A stretch of DNA of 64,000 nt from Paenibacillus sp. N3.4 (GCF_008017805.1 NZ_VRTT01000040.1:1-64000), one strand, 5' to 3'; positions 17,317 to 27,110 are shown, counted from the stretch's first letter. Notes: generated from the letters alone by a model not told the origin. A program made the numbers and translations.

Positions 17317-19098
17317 ATGATGCTCAAAACACATCACTGTGGGCAGCTTACCAAAGCCCATGTAGGACAGACTGTAATTTTAAACGGGTGGGTACAAAGA
17401 AGACGTGACTTAGGTGGCGTTCTATTCATCGATTTACGTGATCGCAGCGGGCTTGTACAAACGGTTTTTAACCCGGATTTCTCAGGCGATGCTTTGGCTA
17501 TCGCTGATCGTGCGCGCAACGAATACGTATTGGCTATTAAAGGGATCGTAGTTGAGCGTGATGCGGAAACTGTGAACAAAAATATTTCCACAGGTGAAAT
17601 TGAAATCCAGGTTACTGAAATCGAAATTATGAACGCAGCCAAAACACCTCCGTTCTTCATCGAAGACGGCGTGGATGTGGATGAATCCGTTCGTTTGAAA
17701 TATCGTTATTTGGACCTGCGTCGTCCTGAAATGCAAAAAACATTGATGCTTCGCTCCAAAGCGTCTAAAGTGTTCCGCAATTTCTTGGACGATCAAGGCT
17801 TTATTGAAGTAGAAACGCCGATCTTGACGAAAAGCACACCGGAAGGCGCTCGCGATTACTTAGTGCCAAGCCGTGTCCACGCGGGAGAGTTTTTCGCATT
17901 GCCGCAATCGCCGCAAATCTTTAAACAATTGCTGATGGTTGGTGGCTTAGAGCGTTATTACCAAATTGCCCGCTGCTTCCGTGATGAAGATCTTCGTGCT
18001 GACCGTCAACCGGAATTTACGCAAGTCGACATTGAGACTTCCTTCTTGTCCCAAGATCAATTGCTGGATATTTTGGAAGAGCTCGTGGTCAAATTAATGC
18101 AAGAAACAGCACAAGTGGAAATTCCTCGTCCATTCCAACGGATCACTTACGCGGATGCGATGAACAAATACGGTTCAGATAAACCGGATCTGCGTTTTGG
18201 ACTTGAACTGGAAGATGTTTCTGATATCGTTCAAACCTCTGGCGTACAAGTATTCGCTAATGTGGTTAAAGGCGGCGGTCAAGTGAAGGCTCTTAACGCG
18301 AAAGGCTGTGGAACATGGAGTCGTAAAGAAATCGACGACCTCCTACCTTTTGCGGCGCGTTACGGAGCCAAAGGCTTGGCTTGGATTCAAGTCAAAGACG
18401 GCGAATTCAAAGGACCTATCGTGAAGTTTTTCAACGAAGCTGAAATCGCAGCATTAACAGAGCGTCTGGGTGTCGAAGAAGGGGATTTGCTGCTCTTCTC
18501 TGCGGATAAGAAGAAAGTCGTTGCCGATGTATTGGGTAACCTTCGTTTGAAAATCGGTCGTCAGCTTGGACTTATTGATGACTCCAAATTCAAATACGCG
18601 TGGGTTGTAGATTTCCCGCTTCTCGGATATGACGAAGAAGAGAAACGCTACGTAGCCGAACATCACCCATTCACACGTCCGAACGAAGATGATGTTCATT
18701 TCTTCGATACAGATCCGGGCCAAATTCGTGCGCAAGCTTACGATTTGGTATTGAACGGCTATGAAGTTGGCGGCGGTTCGATGCGTATTTACCAACGTGA
18801 AGTACAAGAGAAAATGTTCGGCGCTCTAGGCTTCTCCAAAGAAGAAGCTAACGAGAAGTTTGGCTTCTTGCTTGAAGCTTTTGAATATGGTACACCTCCG
18901 CATGGTGGTTTCGCTTTTGGTTTCGACCGTTTGGTGATGCTGATTACAGGCCGTACCAACCTGAGAGAAACGATTGCATTCCCGAAAACAGCGAGCGCAA
19001 CAGATTTGTTGACGGATGCACCTGGAACGGTAGATGACAAGCAGCTGGAACAGCTGTCGATTCGCTTAGCGCTGAAGCAGCCTGCTGCTAAAGCCTAA
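17317..19098 (+). CDS. aspS: Aspartyl-tRNA synthetase
   Basis: 593 residues, class II. N-terminal OB anticodon-binding domain (VILNGWVQRRRDLGGVLFID), class II core with RYLDLRRPEMQ and the motif 2 region FRDEDLRADRQPEFTQVDIE, inserted GAD domain (about 290-400), and motif 3 GFAFGFDRLVML near the end. ATG at 17317 with AGGAGG at 17301-17306; an in-frame ATG follows at 17320. Probably co-transcribed with hisS. Confidence 0.96.
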   Translation: MMLKTHHCGQLTKAHVGQTVILNGWVQRRRDLGGVLFIDLRDRSGLVQTVFNPDFSGDALAIADRARNEYVLAIKGIVVERDAETVNKNISTGEIEIQVTEIEIMNAAKTPPFFIEDGVDVDESVRLKYRYLDLRRPEMQKTLMLRSKASKVFRNFLDDQGFIEVETPILTKSTPEGARDYLVPSRVHAGEFFALPQSPQIFKQLLMVGGLERYYQIARCFRDEDLRADRQPEFTQVDIETSFLSQDQLLDILEELVVKLMQETAQVEIPRPFQRITYADAMNKYGSDKPDLRFGLELEDVSDIVQTSGVQVFANVVKGGGQVKALNAKGCGTWSRKEIDDLLPFAARYGAKGLAWIQVKDGEFKGPIVKFFNEAEIAALTERLGVEEGDLLLFSADKKKVVADVLGNLRLKIGRQLGLIDDSKFKYAWVVDFPLLGYDEEEKRYVAEHHPFTRPNEDDVHFFDTDPGQIRAQAYDLVLNGYEVGGGSMRIYQREVQEKMFGALGFSKEEANEKFGFLLEAFEYGTPPHGGFAFGFDRLVMLITGRTNLRETIAFPKTASATDLLTDAPGTVDDKQLEQLSIRLALKQPAAKA

Positions 19099-19124
19099 GA
19101 TACATTGAAAGAGGAAGTGTTTCT

Positions 19125-19880
19125 ATGCTTCATCAATTTTCACGAACAGAATTAGCGATCGGACCTGAAGGTCTAGAAATTATGAAGAACAGCACGGTGG
19201 TTGTTTTAGGCATCGGCGGTGTTGGTGCTATTGCAGCCGAAGCTTTGGCTCGTACAGGGGTTGGTCGTCTGATTCTCATCGATAAAGATGTTGTAGACAT
19301 TACAAACATTAATCGTCAGATTCATGCCCTTACAACAACTGTGGGGCAGCCCAAAGCAGATCTCATGCGTGATCGGATTAAGCTTATTAATCCGGAGTGC
19401 GATGTGATCGCCCTGCGAATGTTCTACACGGAAGAAACGTATGAAGAGATTTTTGCTTATCCGATTGATTATGTATTGGATGCAAGCGATACGATTTCTT
19501 ACAAAATTCATCTGATCAAGCAATGCTTAGAGCGGAAAATACCTATCATCTCCAGCATGGGGGCCGCGAACAAAATGGACCCTTCCTTGTTCCAAGTCGC
19601 TGACATTTCGAAAACGAGCATGGACCCCATCGCACGTGTCGTTCGTCAGAAGCTTCGCAAAGAGGGAATCAAAAAAGGCGTGAAAGTTGTTTTTTCGACT
19701 GAAGCTCCGATGAAACCACGTGAAGATGTCACGCAGCAAATTGTGCCAGCGAACGCGCCGGAAATTCGCAAGGCGAAGCAACCGCCAGCAAGCAATGCCT
19801 TCGTTCCGCCTGTTGCCGGTTTGATCATGGTAAGCGTAGCTGTAAAGGATTTGTTGGAAAGTGGTTTAGCGCAGAAATAA
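19125..19880 (+). CDS. tcdA: tRNA threonylcarbamoyladenosine dehydratase (TcdA/YrvM)
   Basis: 251 residues, E1-like ThiF/MoeB fold. It cyclises t6A37 of ANN-decoding tRNAs to ct6A using ATP. The ATP-binding loop VVLGIGGVGAIAAEALARTG is at 28-47, followed by DKDVVDITNINRQ. The gene lies between aspS and rarA as in B. subtilis (yrvM). GAGG precedes the ATG. Confidence 0.9.
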   Translation: MLHQFSRTELAIGPEGLEIMKNSTVVVLGIGGVGAIAAEALARTGVGRLILIDKDVVDITNINRQIHALTTTVGQPKADLMRDRIKLINPECDVIALRMFYTEETYEEIFAYPIDYVLDASDTISYKIHLIKQCLERKIPIISSMGAANKMDPSLFQVADISKTSMDPIARVVRQKLRKEGIKKGVKVVFSTEAPMKPREDVTQQIVPANAPEIRKAKQPPASNAFVPPVAGLIMVSVAVKDLLESGLAQK

Positions 19881-19884
19881 CAAG

Positions 19885-19919
19885 AAGGATGCCCCTGACT
19901 AAGCGGGCATCCTTTTTAT
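19885..19919 (+). terminator. Terminator after tcdA
   Basis: AAGGATGCCC (19885-19894) pairs with GGGCATCCTT (19905-19914), then TTT. Confidence 0.9.
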
Positions 19920-20006
19920 ATGAGGTCTGTCACAGCATGACATGTTTTTGCAGGCAGGTTATAATAAGACATATGCCATTCTATTTGAAGTAAAGGATAC
20001 GAATTT

Positions 20007-21325
20007 ATGGACTTATTTACATATGCTTCATCACAAGAGCCTACGGGTAAGCTGCTAGCCGACCGGATGAGGCCTACAACACTCGATGAATATATTGGTC
20101 AGGAACAGATTGTAGGGAAAGGGAAGCTTTTACGACGGGCGATAGAAGCGGATCAAGTAACGTCCATTCTGCTTTATGGACCACCTGGCACAGGAAAAAC
20201 GACGTTAGCCAATATCATAGCGAACAGAACGCAAGGCGAATTCATGAAGCTGAACGCTGTTGATGCTTCTGTTAAAGATGTGCGCGAGATTATCGAGCAG
20301 GCGAAGACCAATAAAGCCTTATATGGTCGTAAAACGACCTTATTTCTGGACGAGGTGCACCGCTTTAACACCTCGCGGCAGGATGCGCTGCTGCCTGCAG
20401 TGGAGCAGGGCATCCTCATCTTCATCGGGGCGACGACAGAGAATCCGTTTCACCATGTGAACGGGGCTCTGCTGTCGCGCTCGACGCTGTTTCAGCTCGA
20501 GCCGCTCACGGCGGAGCATGCGCTCATTGCCATGCGAAGAGCGATCGCCGACCCCGTGAAGGGGCTCGGCTTCATGCGCTCGTCGTTGACGAGGAGGCGC
20601 TCGAGCATATCGCGCGGATGGCAAATGGCGACATCCGCAGGTCCTTGAATGCGCTGGAGCTGGCAGCGCTCACGACCTCTCCTGAACCCGATGGATCGGT
20701 TCAGATTACACGGGAGGTGGCGGAGGAGTCGATCAGGCGCCCCATAGTCAAAGCGGACGAGTCGACGCAGTACGACGTGCTGTCCGCCTTCCACAAGAGC
20801 GTGCGCGGCTCCAGTGACGCTGCGCTGTTCTGGTTCCTCTATGCCATCGAGAAGCTCGGCATGGACCCTATGACGTTCCTGAGACGTCTTATCGTCGCCT
20901 GCAGCGAGGATATAGGTCTCGCTAACCCACAGGCGATGCTGCAGTCTGTAACGGCCATGGATGCCTATCACAAAATTGGCTGGCCGGAATCCAAATATGT
21001 CATTTCTCAGGCAATATTATTCGCCGTGGAAAGTCCCAAGTCGAATTCAATCCCCACAGCGATTGCGCGTGCTATGCAGCTAATGGAACAAGTGAAATCG
21101 GCGGATGTTCCACTACACCTCAGAGATACTCACTATCAAGGTGCAGAGAAGCTGGGACACAAAGGGTATATGTATCCACATAATTATCCCGGTCATTTTG
21201 TGAAACAGCAGTATTTGCCGGACGAGATCAAGAATGAGTCTATTTTCATAGCTAGTGAACAGGGAACCGAAGAGAAGATGAAACAAAATCAGCATAAAAG
21301 AAGAGGGACGCCTACAGGCTTATAG
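20007..21325 (+). CDS. rarA: Replication-associated recombination protein RarA (MgsA), frameshifted
   Basis: AAA+ ATPase of the clamp-loader family acting at stalled forks. The first 190 codons carry Walker A GPPGTGKTT, Walker B LFLDEVHRF and GATTENPF (sensor 1). The frame changes near 20572; from there VVDEEALEHIARMANGDIRRSLNALELA and the rest, ending at 21325, lie in the next frame. One missing base between GGCTT and CATGCG restores a normal protein of about 439 residues. The stretch from about 20340 to 20900 is visibly richer in G+C than its neighbours. The stop overlaps the convergent DUF3889 gene by a few bases. Confidence 0.88.
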
Positions 21326-21350
21326 AAGTAGTAAGTTCCCTCTTTTTTCT
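21301..21350. terminator. Terminator shared by rarA and the DUF3889 gene
   Basis: AAGAGGGA (21301-21308) pairs with TCCCTCTT (21337-21344), then a T run on the plus strand. The stem spans both 3' ends. Confidence 0.7.
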
Positions 21351-21688
21351 TGCTCCATTAATATCGTAAATACTTGTTGGGTAACAGGATGATAACGTAT
21401 GGATACAATTAACGGGAATTCATGGCCGTCTTTTCTAACCCAGAAGCGAAATTGCTGCTGGACAACTCCAGGAGCAACATCAGATCGGCCTAGATACTTA
21501 TAATCCAGCAGCGTATATACCTTGCCTGCTTCCTTAAAAGCGAGACGGCTCCATTTGGCATATTCAGGATCAATCTCCACGACATTCATGTTCTCACCAT
21601 GCGCAGCTTCACTAGCTTTACTGATTGTTTCGAGATTTACAGACCAACACACACAAACAACGATAATGATGGCAGAGGGCTTATACAT
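21320..21688 (-). CDS. DUF3889-type secreted protein
   Basis: 122 residues. The N-terminal hydrophobic stretch (MYKPSAIIIVVCVCWSV) looks like a signal peptide. The mature part has EYAKWSRLAFKEAGKVY, LDYKYLGR and FRFWVRKDGHEFPLIVSIRY, a pattern recalled from DUF3889 proteins of Bacillales. Function unknown. AAAGGTG precedes the ATG on the minus strand. Confidence 0.65.
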   Translation of the reverse strand: MYKPSAIIIVVCVCWSVNLETISKASEAAHGENMNVVEIDPEYAKWSRLAFKEAGKVYTLLDYKYLGRSDVAPGVVQQQFRFWVRKDGHEFPLIVSIRYHPVTQQVFTILMEQEKRGNLLLL

Positions 21689-22539
21689 TCACTCACACCT
21701 TTCGTCATTATCGTTTGCGTAGAGGGTGGTTGGCATACTTAACAAATAAACGGTAAATTTCAACAATAGGAATCCGTAGATACGAATGAAGTGGACAAAA
21801 AAAGGAGTCCCGTAAGACTTTCAGGACTTCCTTTCGCTTGCGAGATAAGAATTTATGTGTTTGGTTTGGGTTAAGCGGAAGCTTAAACAGCAACTTAACC
21901 CATTTTTTTGTTGGAAATGTGGAGTCAAACCTACTTAAGATGATGATTTGCAATGAACATAAATCTTGGCTAGTTACTCTTTTCATGGATAATCTCGGGT
22001 GTCGAGAAAGTCTCGGCATCCTGCGATTATCCTGTTTATGATGCGAGGAGATGGCTAGCTTATGAGCGCATCTCCGAACGAGCTTTTGGCGTTGGATACA
22101 GCTTTCAACATATTTAGAGCCTTTTTTTTGACCCGGACGGCTACGAACTCAGCAAGCCTTATTTGATAAAATGACAAAGATTTATCGTTTTAAAGAACTC
22201 CAGACGCGTTATTGCAAGTAAAAGTGCATCACTCAGCTCATTATTGACTTCATAACGTCGTTTCAGTTCGTTAGAAGAATGGACAGGCTCATTTCTCGTC
22301 GCTAACAACTCTATGATTCGTTAGCGTAGAAACAACACAAGTAGGAGTTGCTTCATTGTTCGAATGGCTCCTGTTGTGGATCCTTAACCAAGCGACAGTT
22401 TCATATTATTCGTTAATGCGCAGGGGATGGATTGTTATGCAGAAAATGAGCGCGATCTGTGTCTTATCTAACGGTGTGAGGCGATATTAGCGGGAATAGG
22501 CACATCTAATTTGCTCATTTTCCCCTCAGCACAAAATAG
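21689..22539. other. Long non-coding stretch with several hairpins
   Basis: About 850 bp with no convincing gene. It contains an imperfect hairpin at about 21800-21834 (AAAGGAGTCC / GGACTTCCTTT), a full terminator at 21868-21909, a GGAGATG/CATCTCC hairpin near 22046-22074, and scattered TTCGTTAG words in both orientations (22260-22420). It looks like degenerate intergenic repeat DNA, possibly with a small RNA at its left end. Confidence 0.4.
21868..21909 (+). terminator. Orphan rho-independent terminator
   Basis: GGGTTAAG (21868-21875) pairs with CTTAACCC (21894-21901), then seven T. No plus-strand gene lies upstream, because rarA already ends at its own terminator. Confidence 0.6.
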
Positions 22540-22570
22540 AAGAGAACCTAGCCTTAGGCTAGGTTCTCTT
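22540..22570 (-). terminator. Terminator of the AlkZ-related gene
   Basis: Perfect 15-bp arms AAGAGAACCTAGCCT and AGGCTAGGTTCTCTT with one central base, 6 bp beyond the stop codon of the minus-strand gene. Confidence 0.75.
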
Positions 22571-22576
22571 GAAGGT

Positions 22577-23269
22577 TTAAAGCTTAAAAATCTTAGTCAG
22601 GTAAGCACCGGCTGCCTCGCTGTACCGCTCTTTCAATAAATCTCGAAATAACTGTTTCGCCTCTGGCGTTGGCGCTAGCTGAGCTTGTACCCGGTGTAAC
22701 TCCATCCAATGCGAAGCGGTCATATAACAGGTACTGTTCCAACCGCTTTTGAGTCCGTTTGCGTTCAAGCGTTCGCTGATGCCTGCAATGACAATGTCAG
22801 CTTTGCTTTGTAGTTCAACCAAGGAACGATCGAATTCACTTTTGGAGTCCTTGGCTTTCATGCCGGTTACGGCCCTGAGTTCTTTAGCATCAATGCCCTC
22901 ATTACCTGCTACAGCCTGATAAATTTCCACGGCGGATTTAGCAAGTTGACCTTCCTCATACCGTTCTTCGACCGTGTAGGGATCTTCCAGCAGGTTCTTC
23001 ACCAGTGGAAAGACTTCGGCTGAAATCAATAAAGGTTTTTTGTCAAAAAAACGTCCATAAGCGGCAACCCCTTCACCCGGCAGACGATCCCGCCACAACC
23101 ATGGATCCGTTTCTAACCCTGTATGCCATTGGTTGTGCTCTGTGATGGATTCAAGCGAAGGATGATCCGGTATGAAAGAAGAAAGTGGGAAAATACCAAC
23201 TTCTTTGACGATGTTTACCACGTCTTCATACATCCGGGCTCTTAATACAATCCCATTTTCTTTAACCAT
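22577..23269 (-). CDS. AlkZ/YcaQ-related winged-helix protein
   Basis: 230 residues. The pattern of the first 80 (WHTGLETDPWLWRDRLPGEG, then YGRFFDKKPLLISAEVFP) and the ELRAVTGM / FDRSLVELQSKADIVIAG segments resemble the small AlkZ-related proteins of Firmicutes, distant kin of the AlkZ/YcaQ DNA glycosylases that unhook crosslinks. Catalytic capacity cannot be judged from sequence here. It lies 46 bp downstream of mnmA on the same strand and may share its transcript. Confidence 0.55.
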   Translation of the reverse strand: MVKENGIVLRARMYEDVVNIVKEVGIFPLSSFIPDHPSLESITEHNQWHTGLETDPWLWRDRLPGEGVAAYGRFFDKKPLLISAEVFPLVKNLLEDPYTVEERYEEGQLAKSAVEIYQAVAGNEGIDAKELRAVTGMKAKDSKSEFDRSLVELQSKADIVIAGISERLNANGLKSGWNSTCYMTASHWMELHRVQAQLAPTPEAKQLFRDLLKERYSEAAGAYLTKIFKL

Positions 23270-23315
23270 TTAAAGGTTCACTCCTGTCATTATGATCATC
23301 CTTACACTCTTTTAC

Positions 23316-24402
23316 CTATTTATGCACTTTATCGATAACGCCTCCGCCGAGACAAACCTCATTGGCATAAAATACAACTGATTGTCCAGGTGTCACAGCT
23401 TTTTGCAGCTTGTCGAAAACGACCTCACAGGTTCCATCCTCCGCAAAAGTAAGGACGACACCTTGGTCAGGCTGCCGATAGCGGAATTTCGCCGTACAAG
23501 CAAAGGGACCTTCAGGTTTATGGTTTGAAATCCAGTTGACATCTGTTGCCGTTAAGCCTTTAGAATACAAATCAGGGTGCTGTTCGCCTTGAACAACTAG
23601 CAACTGATTGCTTTCCAAGTCTTTATCCACAACGAACCAAGGCTCGCCGGTACCCGATCCGCCGATGCCCAGACCCTGTCTCTGCCCCAGCGTGTAGTAC
23701 ATTAGACCATCGTGCCGGCCTTTCACTTCGCCGCTGCGGATGTCTACCATATTGCCTGGCTTTGCGGGTAAGTATTGGCTAAGAAACTCTTTGAAATCTC
23801 GTTCACCGATAAAACAGATACCTGTGCTATCTTTTTTCTTCGCTGTAGCAAGACCAGCAGCCTCAGCAATTTCCCGGACCTTTGGTTTCGGAAGATGCCC
23901 GATCGGAAACATGGCTTTGGACAATTGTTGTTGATTAAGTACGTTAAGGAAATAGGTTTGGTCTTTATTAGAATCGTTGCCTCGCAGCAGGACGTATTCA
24001 CCGTCTTGCTCTTTGACTTGAGCATAGTGACCTGTAGCAATGTAGTCGCCGCCCAAGTCGAGTACCTTTTGCAAGAGCTCTCCGAATTTAATCTCACGAT
24101 TGCACATGACATCGGGGTTTGGTGTCCGGCCCTTTGTGTACTCGTCTAAGAAATAAGCAAATACTTTGTCGTAATATTGCTTTTCGAAATTTACTGTATA
24201 GAAAGGGATGTCGAGCTGGTCACAAACTCTTCTGACATCCTCTGCATCGTCTTCTGCTGTGCAATGACCGAACTCATCGGTATCGTCCCAATTTTCATGA
24301 AATACCAATAACCTCGTAGCCCTGTTCTTTAAGCAACAGCGCAGCCACCGAGGAATCGACCCCGCCGGACATTCCCAGAATGACCCGTGTTTTTTTATTC
24401 AT
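23316..24402 (-). CDS. mnmA: tRNA-uridine 2-sulfurtransferase MnmA, frameshifted near the 5' end
   Basis: It transfers sulfur to U34 of tRNA-Lys/Glu/Gln. The start ATG (24402-24400), with AGAGGT upstream, gives MNKKTRVILGMSGGVDSS, the PP-loop ATP site. After about 34 codons the frame changes near 24300. The remaining 329 residues begin ENWDDTDEFGHCTAEDDAED and contain the catalytic Cys regions TPNPDVMCNREI and STGICFIGERDF. Restoring one T and one A in adjacent short runs yields the exact family sequence GIFMKNWDDTD. In B. subtilis mnmA follows the cysteine desulfurase gene; here it is divergent from cymR and the desulfurase gene. Confidence 0.9.
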
Positions 24403-24707
24403 AGCTGTGAACCTCTTTTCTATCTGCAAGACTTTTATAAAACTCTACCTATTATACATCTCAAATCGCCAAAATTAAAATATTTCATGAGAATGTCATT
24501 GTTTTCCCCCACAGAATAAGGGTTTTATGATAACATATATACGATACATGGGTGTTTAGGAATGTTTTCACGAAAATTGGAAACGCTGTTTATCAAGATG
24601 GAACCACCATGGAGTCTGAAACGATACAAAAAATAGATAAGTATGCAACTAAGAAGCTCCGTCGATCAGAGTCCTTTATGGCATATAATGTTGAATGAGG
24701 TGTTATT
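24403..24707. other. Divergent intergenic region mnmA / cymR
   Basis: 305 bp, no gene seen. TATAAT at 24684-24689 may be the cymR -10 (no clear -35), and TATAAT on the minus strand near 24456 may serve mnmA. No convincing CymR operator was found. Confidence 0.35.
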
Positions 24708-25127
24708 TTGAAAATTTCTACAAAAGGCCGCTATGGTTTAACGATCATGATGGAACTGGCCAACCGATTTGGTGAAGGGCCAACTTCACTTAAAAGCATT
24801 GCAGAAAAGCATCAACTATCCGAGCATTATTTGGAGCAATTGGTAGCACCGTTGCGTAATGCAGGTTTAGTCAAAAGTATTCGCGGGGCTTACGGTGGTT
24901 ATATTCTCTCAAAATCAGCCGAGCTCGTAACAGCAGGCGAAGTGATTCGTGTATTGGAAGGGCCTATCAGCCCTGTCGATTTCACGGAGGAAGATGATCC
25001 AGCTAAACGCGATTTGTGGGTCCGCATTCGTGACAGCATCGCTGAAGTGTTAGATTCTACAACTCTAGCGAACCTGATCTCTTTTGAGGATGTAGGCAAA
25101 AACGACAACTACATGTTTTACATTTAG
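24708..25127 (+). CDS. cymR: Cysteine metabolism repressor CymR (Rrf2 family)
   Basis: 139 residues from TTG 24708 (TGAGGTG upstream). The protein is close to CymR throughout: MKISTKGRYGLTIMMELA, LSEHYLEQLVAPLRNAGLVKSIRGAYGGY, VLEGPISPV, and the C-terminal NDNYMFYI. The three Cys that hold the cluster in IscR are absent, as in CymR, which works as a complex with CysK. The desulfurase gene follows after 6 bp. Confidence 0.92.
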   Translation: MKISTKGRYGLTIMMELANRFGEGPTSLKSIAEKHQLSEHYLEQLVAPLRNAGLVKSIRGAYGGYILSKSAELVTAGEVIRVLEGPISPVDFTEEDDPAKRDLWVRIRDSIAEVLDSTTLANLISFEDVGKNDNYMFYI

Positions 25128-25133
25128 GGTGTT

Positions 25134-26285
25134 ATGATGAATGCCATTTATTTAGATCACGCGGCGACGACGCCTGTGCATCCCGACGTATTGGAAGCTA
25201 TGCTTCCTTTTTATACAGCTAATTTTGGAAATCCATCGAGTACACATAGTTTCGGAAGAGGGGCACGAACAGCGCTTAACCGATTCCGTGACTTTATGGC
25301 GAAGTCGTTAGGCTGCTTGCCAGCGGAGCTTATTTTTACCAGCGGTGGGACCGAGAGCAACAATATGGCGATCTTTGGGGTACTGAATGCTAACAAAGAC
25401 GGTAAAAAACATATCATAACCACACAAATTGAACATCATGCAGTTTTGCATCCTTGTGAGCGATTGGAGAGCCTCGGTTACGAGGTGACCTATCTGCCAG
25501 TAGATCCGACCGGTCTTATTCAAATTGAAGATGTAGAAGCAGCAATCCGTCCGGATACCGTTCTAATTTCTATCATGTATGTGAACAACGAAGTGGGGAC
25601 CATTCAGCCGATTGAGCAAGTAGGCAAACTAGCGCGAAGTCGGAAAATCCCTTTTCATGTAGATGCTGTGCAGGCACTAGGTAAATTACCGCTTAACCTA
25701 GCGGAACTTCCCGTTGATTTAATGAGCTTGTCCGCTCATAAGATTTATGGGCCCAAAGGTGTCGGAGCCTTATATGTTTCCAAAAACACAAGGTTACTCC
25801 CTCATAGCTATGGGGGCTCCCAAGAAAGAAAACGCCGCGCAGGAACCGAGAACATAGCAGGAATCGCCGGGTTTGCCAAAGCTTTAGAAACCAGTCTTTC
25901 GGCAATGGAAAGCTTAGTGCAAGACGTCATGGAATATCGTGGGCTTATGGTAAGCATCTTGGAACAGCAATTGGGCTGTGATTCTTTTGTAATTAATGGT
26001 CACATGGAACAGTCGATCCCACACATTCTGAACATCAGTTTCCCAGGTACATCCACAGAAACACTGCTTATGAACCTCGATATCGAAGATATGGCTGCCG
26101 CTAGCGGTTCTGCTTGTACATCAGGTTCGCTTGAAGTCTCACATGTATTGAAAGCAATGAAGCTCCCAGAAAATGTTACGGCCTCCGCCGTTCGATTTAG
26201 CTTTGGAATGGGGAATTCTATAGAGCAAATCGAAACAGCTGCCCAGAAACTTGCAACCATTGTCAAAAGGCTGCGTAGTAACTAG
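25134..26285 (+). CDS. Cysteine desulfurase (YrvO/IscS type)
   Basis: 383 residues, class V aminotransferase fold with PLP. It takes sulfur from cysteine and passes it to MnmA for tRNA thiolation. It shows YLDHAATTPVHP, TSGGTESNN, the PLP-lysine loop SLSAHKIYGPKGVGALY, and the active-site Cys in SGSACTSGS near 325-330. ATG at 25134 (or 25137) with AGGGTG overlapping the cymR stop. It matches B. subtilis yrvO in position and length. Confidence 0.92.
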   Translation: MMNAIYLDHAATTPVHPDVLEAMLPFYTANFGNPSSTHSFGRGARTALNRFRDFMAKSLGCLPAELIFTSGGTESNNMAIFGVLNANKDGKKHIITTQIEHHAVLHPCERLESLGYEVTYLPVDPTGLIQIEDVEAAIRPDTVLISIMYVNNEVGTIQPIEQVGKLARSRKIPFHVDAVQALGKLPLNLAELPVDLMSLSAHKIYGPKGVGALYVSKNTRLLPHSYGGSQERKRRAGTENIAGIAGFAKALETSLSAMESLVQDVMEYRGLMVSILEQQLGCDSFVINGHMEQSIPHILNISFPGTSTETLLMNLDIEDMAAASGSACTSGSLEVSHVLKAMKLPENVTASAVRFSFGMGNSIEQIETAAQKLATIVKRLRSN

Positions 26286-26313
26286 TACCGGGTAGTTCTA
26301 GGAGGAATCAAAC

Positions 26314-26835
26314 TTGCGCAAAGCGCATGATCTAATCGGACTTCCCGTACTTACGGTAGATTCCGGTAAGCAAATAGGTCAAGTTAAAGATTTAATGATC
26401 GACCCTGAGTGGAACATATGCGGCATCGTACTCGAGGTCAAACATTGGTTCTCTACCCTGCGATACATTTCGTGGGAAGAAATCTTGGCAGCCGGAGAAG
26501 ATGCTGTTACCATACCGAACAACAATGTCATTCACGAGTTCGAACATGTCGAACATTGCCATGCTCTGCTCGAAGGAAGCCGCAAGCTTAAAGGACTTCC
26601 CGTCATTACGGTGGGAGGGCACAAATTAGGCATGGTAGACGATGTTTATTTAGACCAAAATTGGGGTAAACAAATAGTAGGTTATGAATTGTCCGAAGGG
26701 TTTGTTTCTGATTTAAAAGAAGGGCATAGATGGCTTCCCATGCCGGACTCGGCAATTAAAGGGGAGGACGCGATCATCGTGCCTGTACATTGCGCTCAGG
26801 AAGTAGAAGAACTCTTTGTATCCAAAGAAGAATAG
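26314..26835 (+). CDS. PRC-barrel domain protein (YrrD-like)
   Basis: 173 residues from TTG 26314 (AGGAGG 26300-26305, 8-nt spacing). Two PRC-barrel repeats are visible: LIGLPVLTVDSGKQIGQVKDLMID (about 5-28) and LKGLPVITVGGHKLGMVDDVYLD (about 90-112). PRC barrels bind RNA or proteins (as in RimM); the role of YrrD is not established. It lies in the cymR-desulfurase gene run. Confidence 0.8.
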   Translation: MRKAHDLIGLPVLTVDSGKQIGQVKDLMIDPEWNICGIVLEVKHWFSTLRYISWEEILAAGEDAVTIPNNNVIHEFEHVEHCHALLEGSRKLKGLPVITVGGHKLGMVDDVYLDQNWGKQIVGYELSEGFVSDLKEGHRWLPMPDSAIKGEDAIIVPVHCAQEVEELFVSKEE

Positions 26836-26845
26836 GGTGAGCATG

Positions 26846-27046
26846 ATGCGTTGTCCAAACTGTAATTCCAAAGATATTGGAAAAATCGGTTCCCACCAAT
26901 TTTATTGCTGGGGTTGCTTTATTGAACTAAGTGTAAACGGAGATAAAATGTCCGTGTATCAAGTGGAAGAAGACGGTACGTTAAGTTCGCTTGATGATTT
27001 GTTTTTTGAGGAAGAAATTGCTCACATTCATGAACATGCCAATTAA
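26846..27046 (+). CDS. Small zinc-ribbon protein
   Basis: 66 residues. MRCPNCNSKDIGKIG and FYCWGC give a CxxC...CxxC zinc ribbon; the C-terminal half is acidic (LFFEEEIAHIHEHAN). AGGGTGA precedes two adjacent ATG codons (26843 and 26846); the second has the better spacing. It lies 10 bp after the PRC-barrel gene and ends the operon at a strong terminator. No function is known to me. Confidence 0.65.
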   Translation: MRCPNCNSKDIGKIGSHQFYCWGCFIELSVNGDKMSVYQVEEDGTLSSLDDLFFEEEIAHIHEHAN

Positions 27047-27062
27047 GGAATTGTAGATGTTT

Positions 27063-27110
27063 AACGTCATTTGGAGTGCTGCTTGCAGCACTCCAAATGA
27101 CGTTTTTTAT
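27063..27110 (+). terminator. Very strong terminator closing the cymR operon
   Basis: Twenty-base perfect arms (27063-27082 and 27085-27104) with a 2-nt loop, followed by TTTTATTTT. Confidence 0.9.

Noticed and set aside
19881..20006. 6S RNA between tcdA and rarA, where I recall B. subtilis 6S-1 lying
   Set aside because: The gap is only 126 bp, occupied by a terminator and the rarA promoter region; no long bulged hairpin seen.
21708..22019. 103-residue minus-strand frame
   Set aside because: Runs through two terminator-like hairpins, no ribosome site, no domain.
24403..24707. CymR operator upstream of cymR
   Set aside because: No convincing match to the known CymR box; only a -10-like TATAAT.
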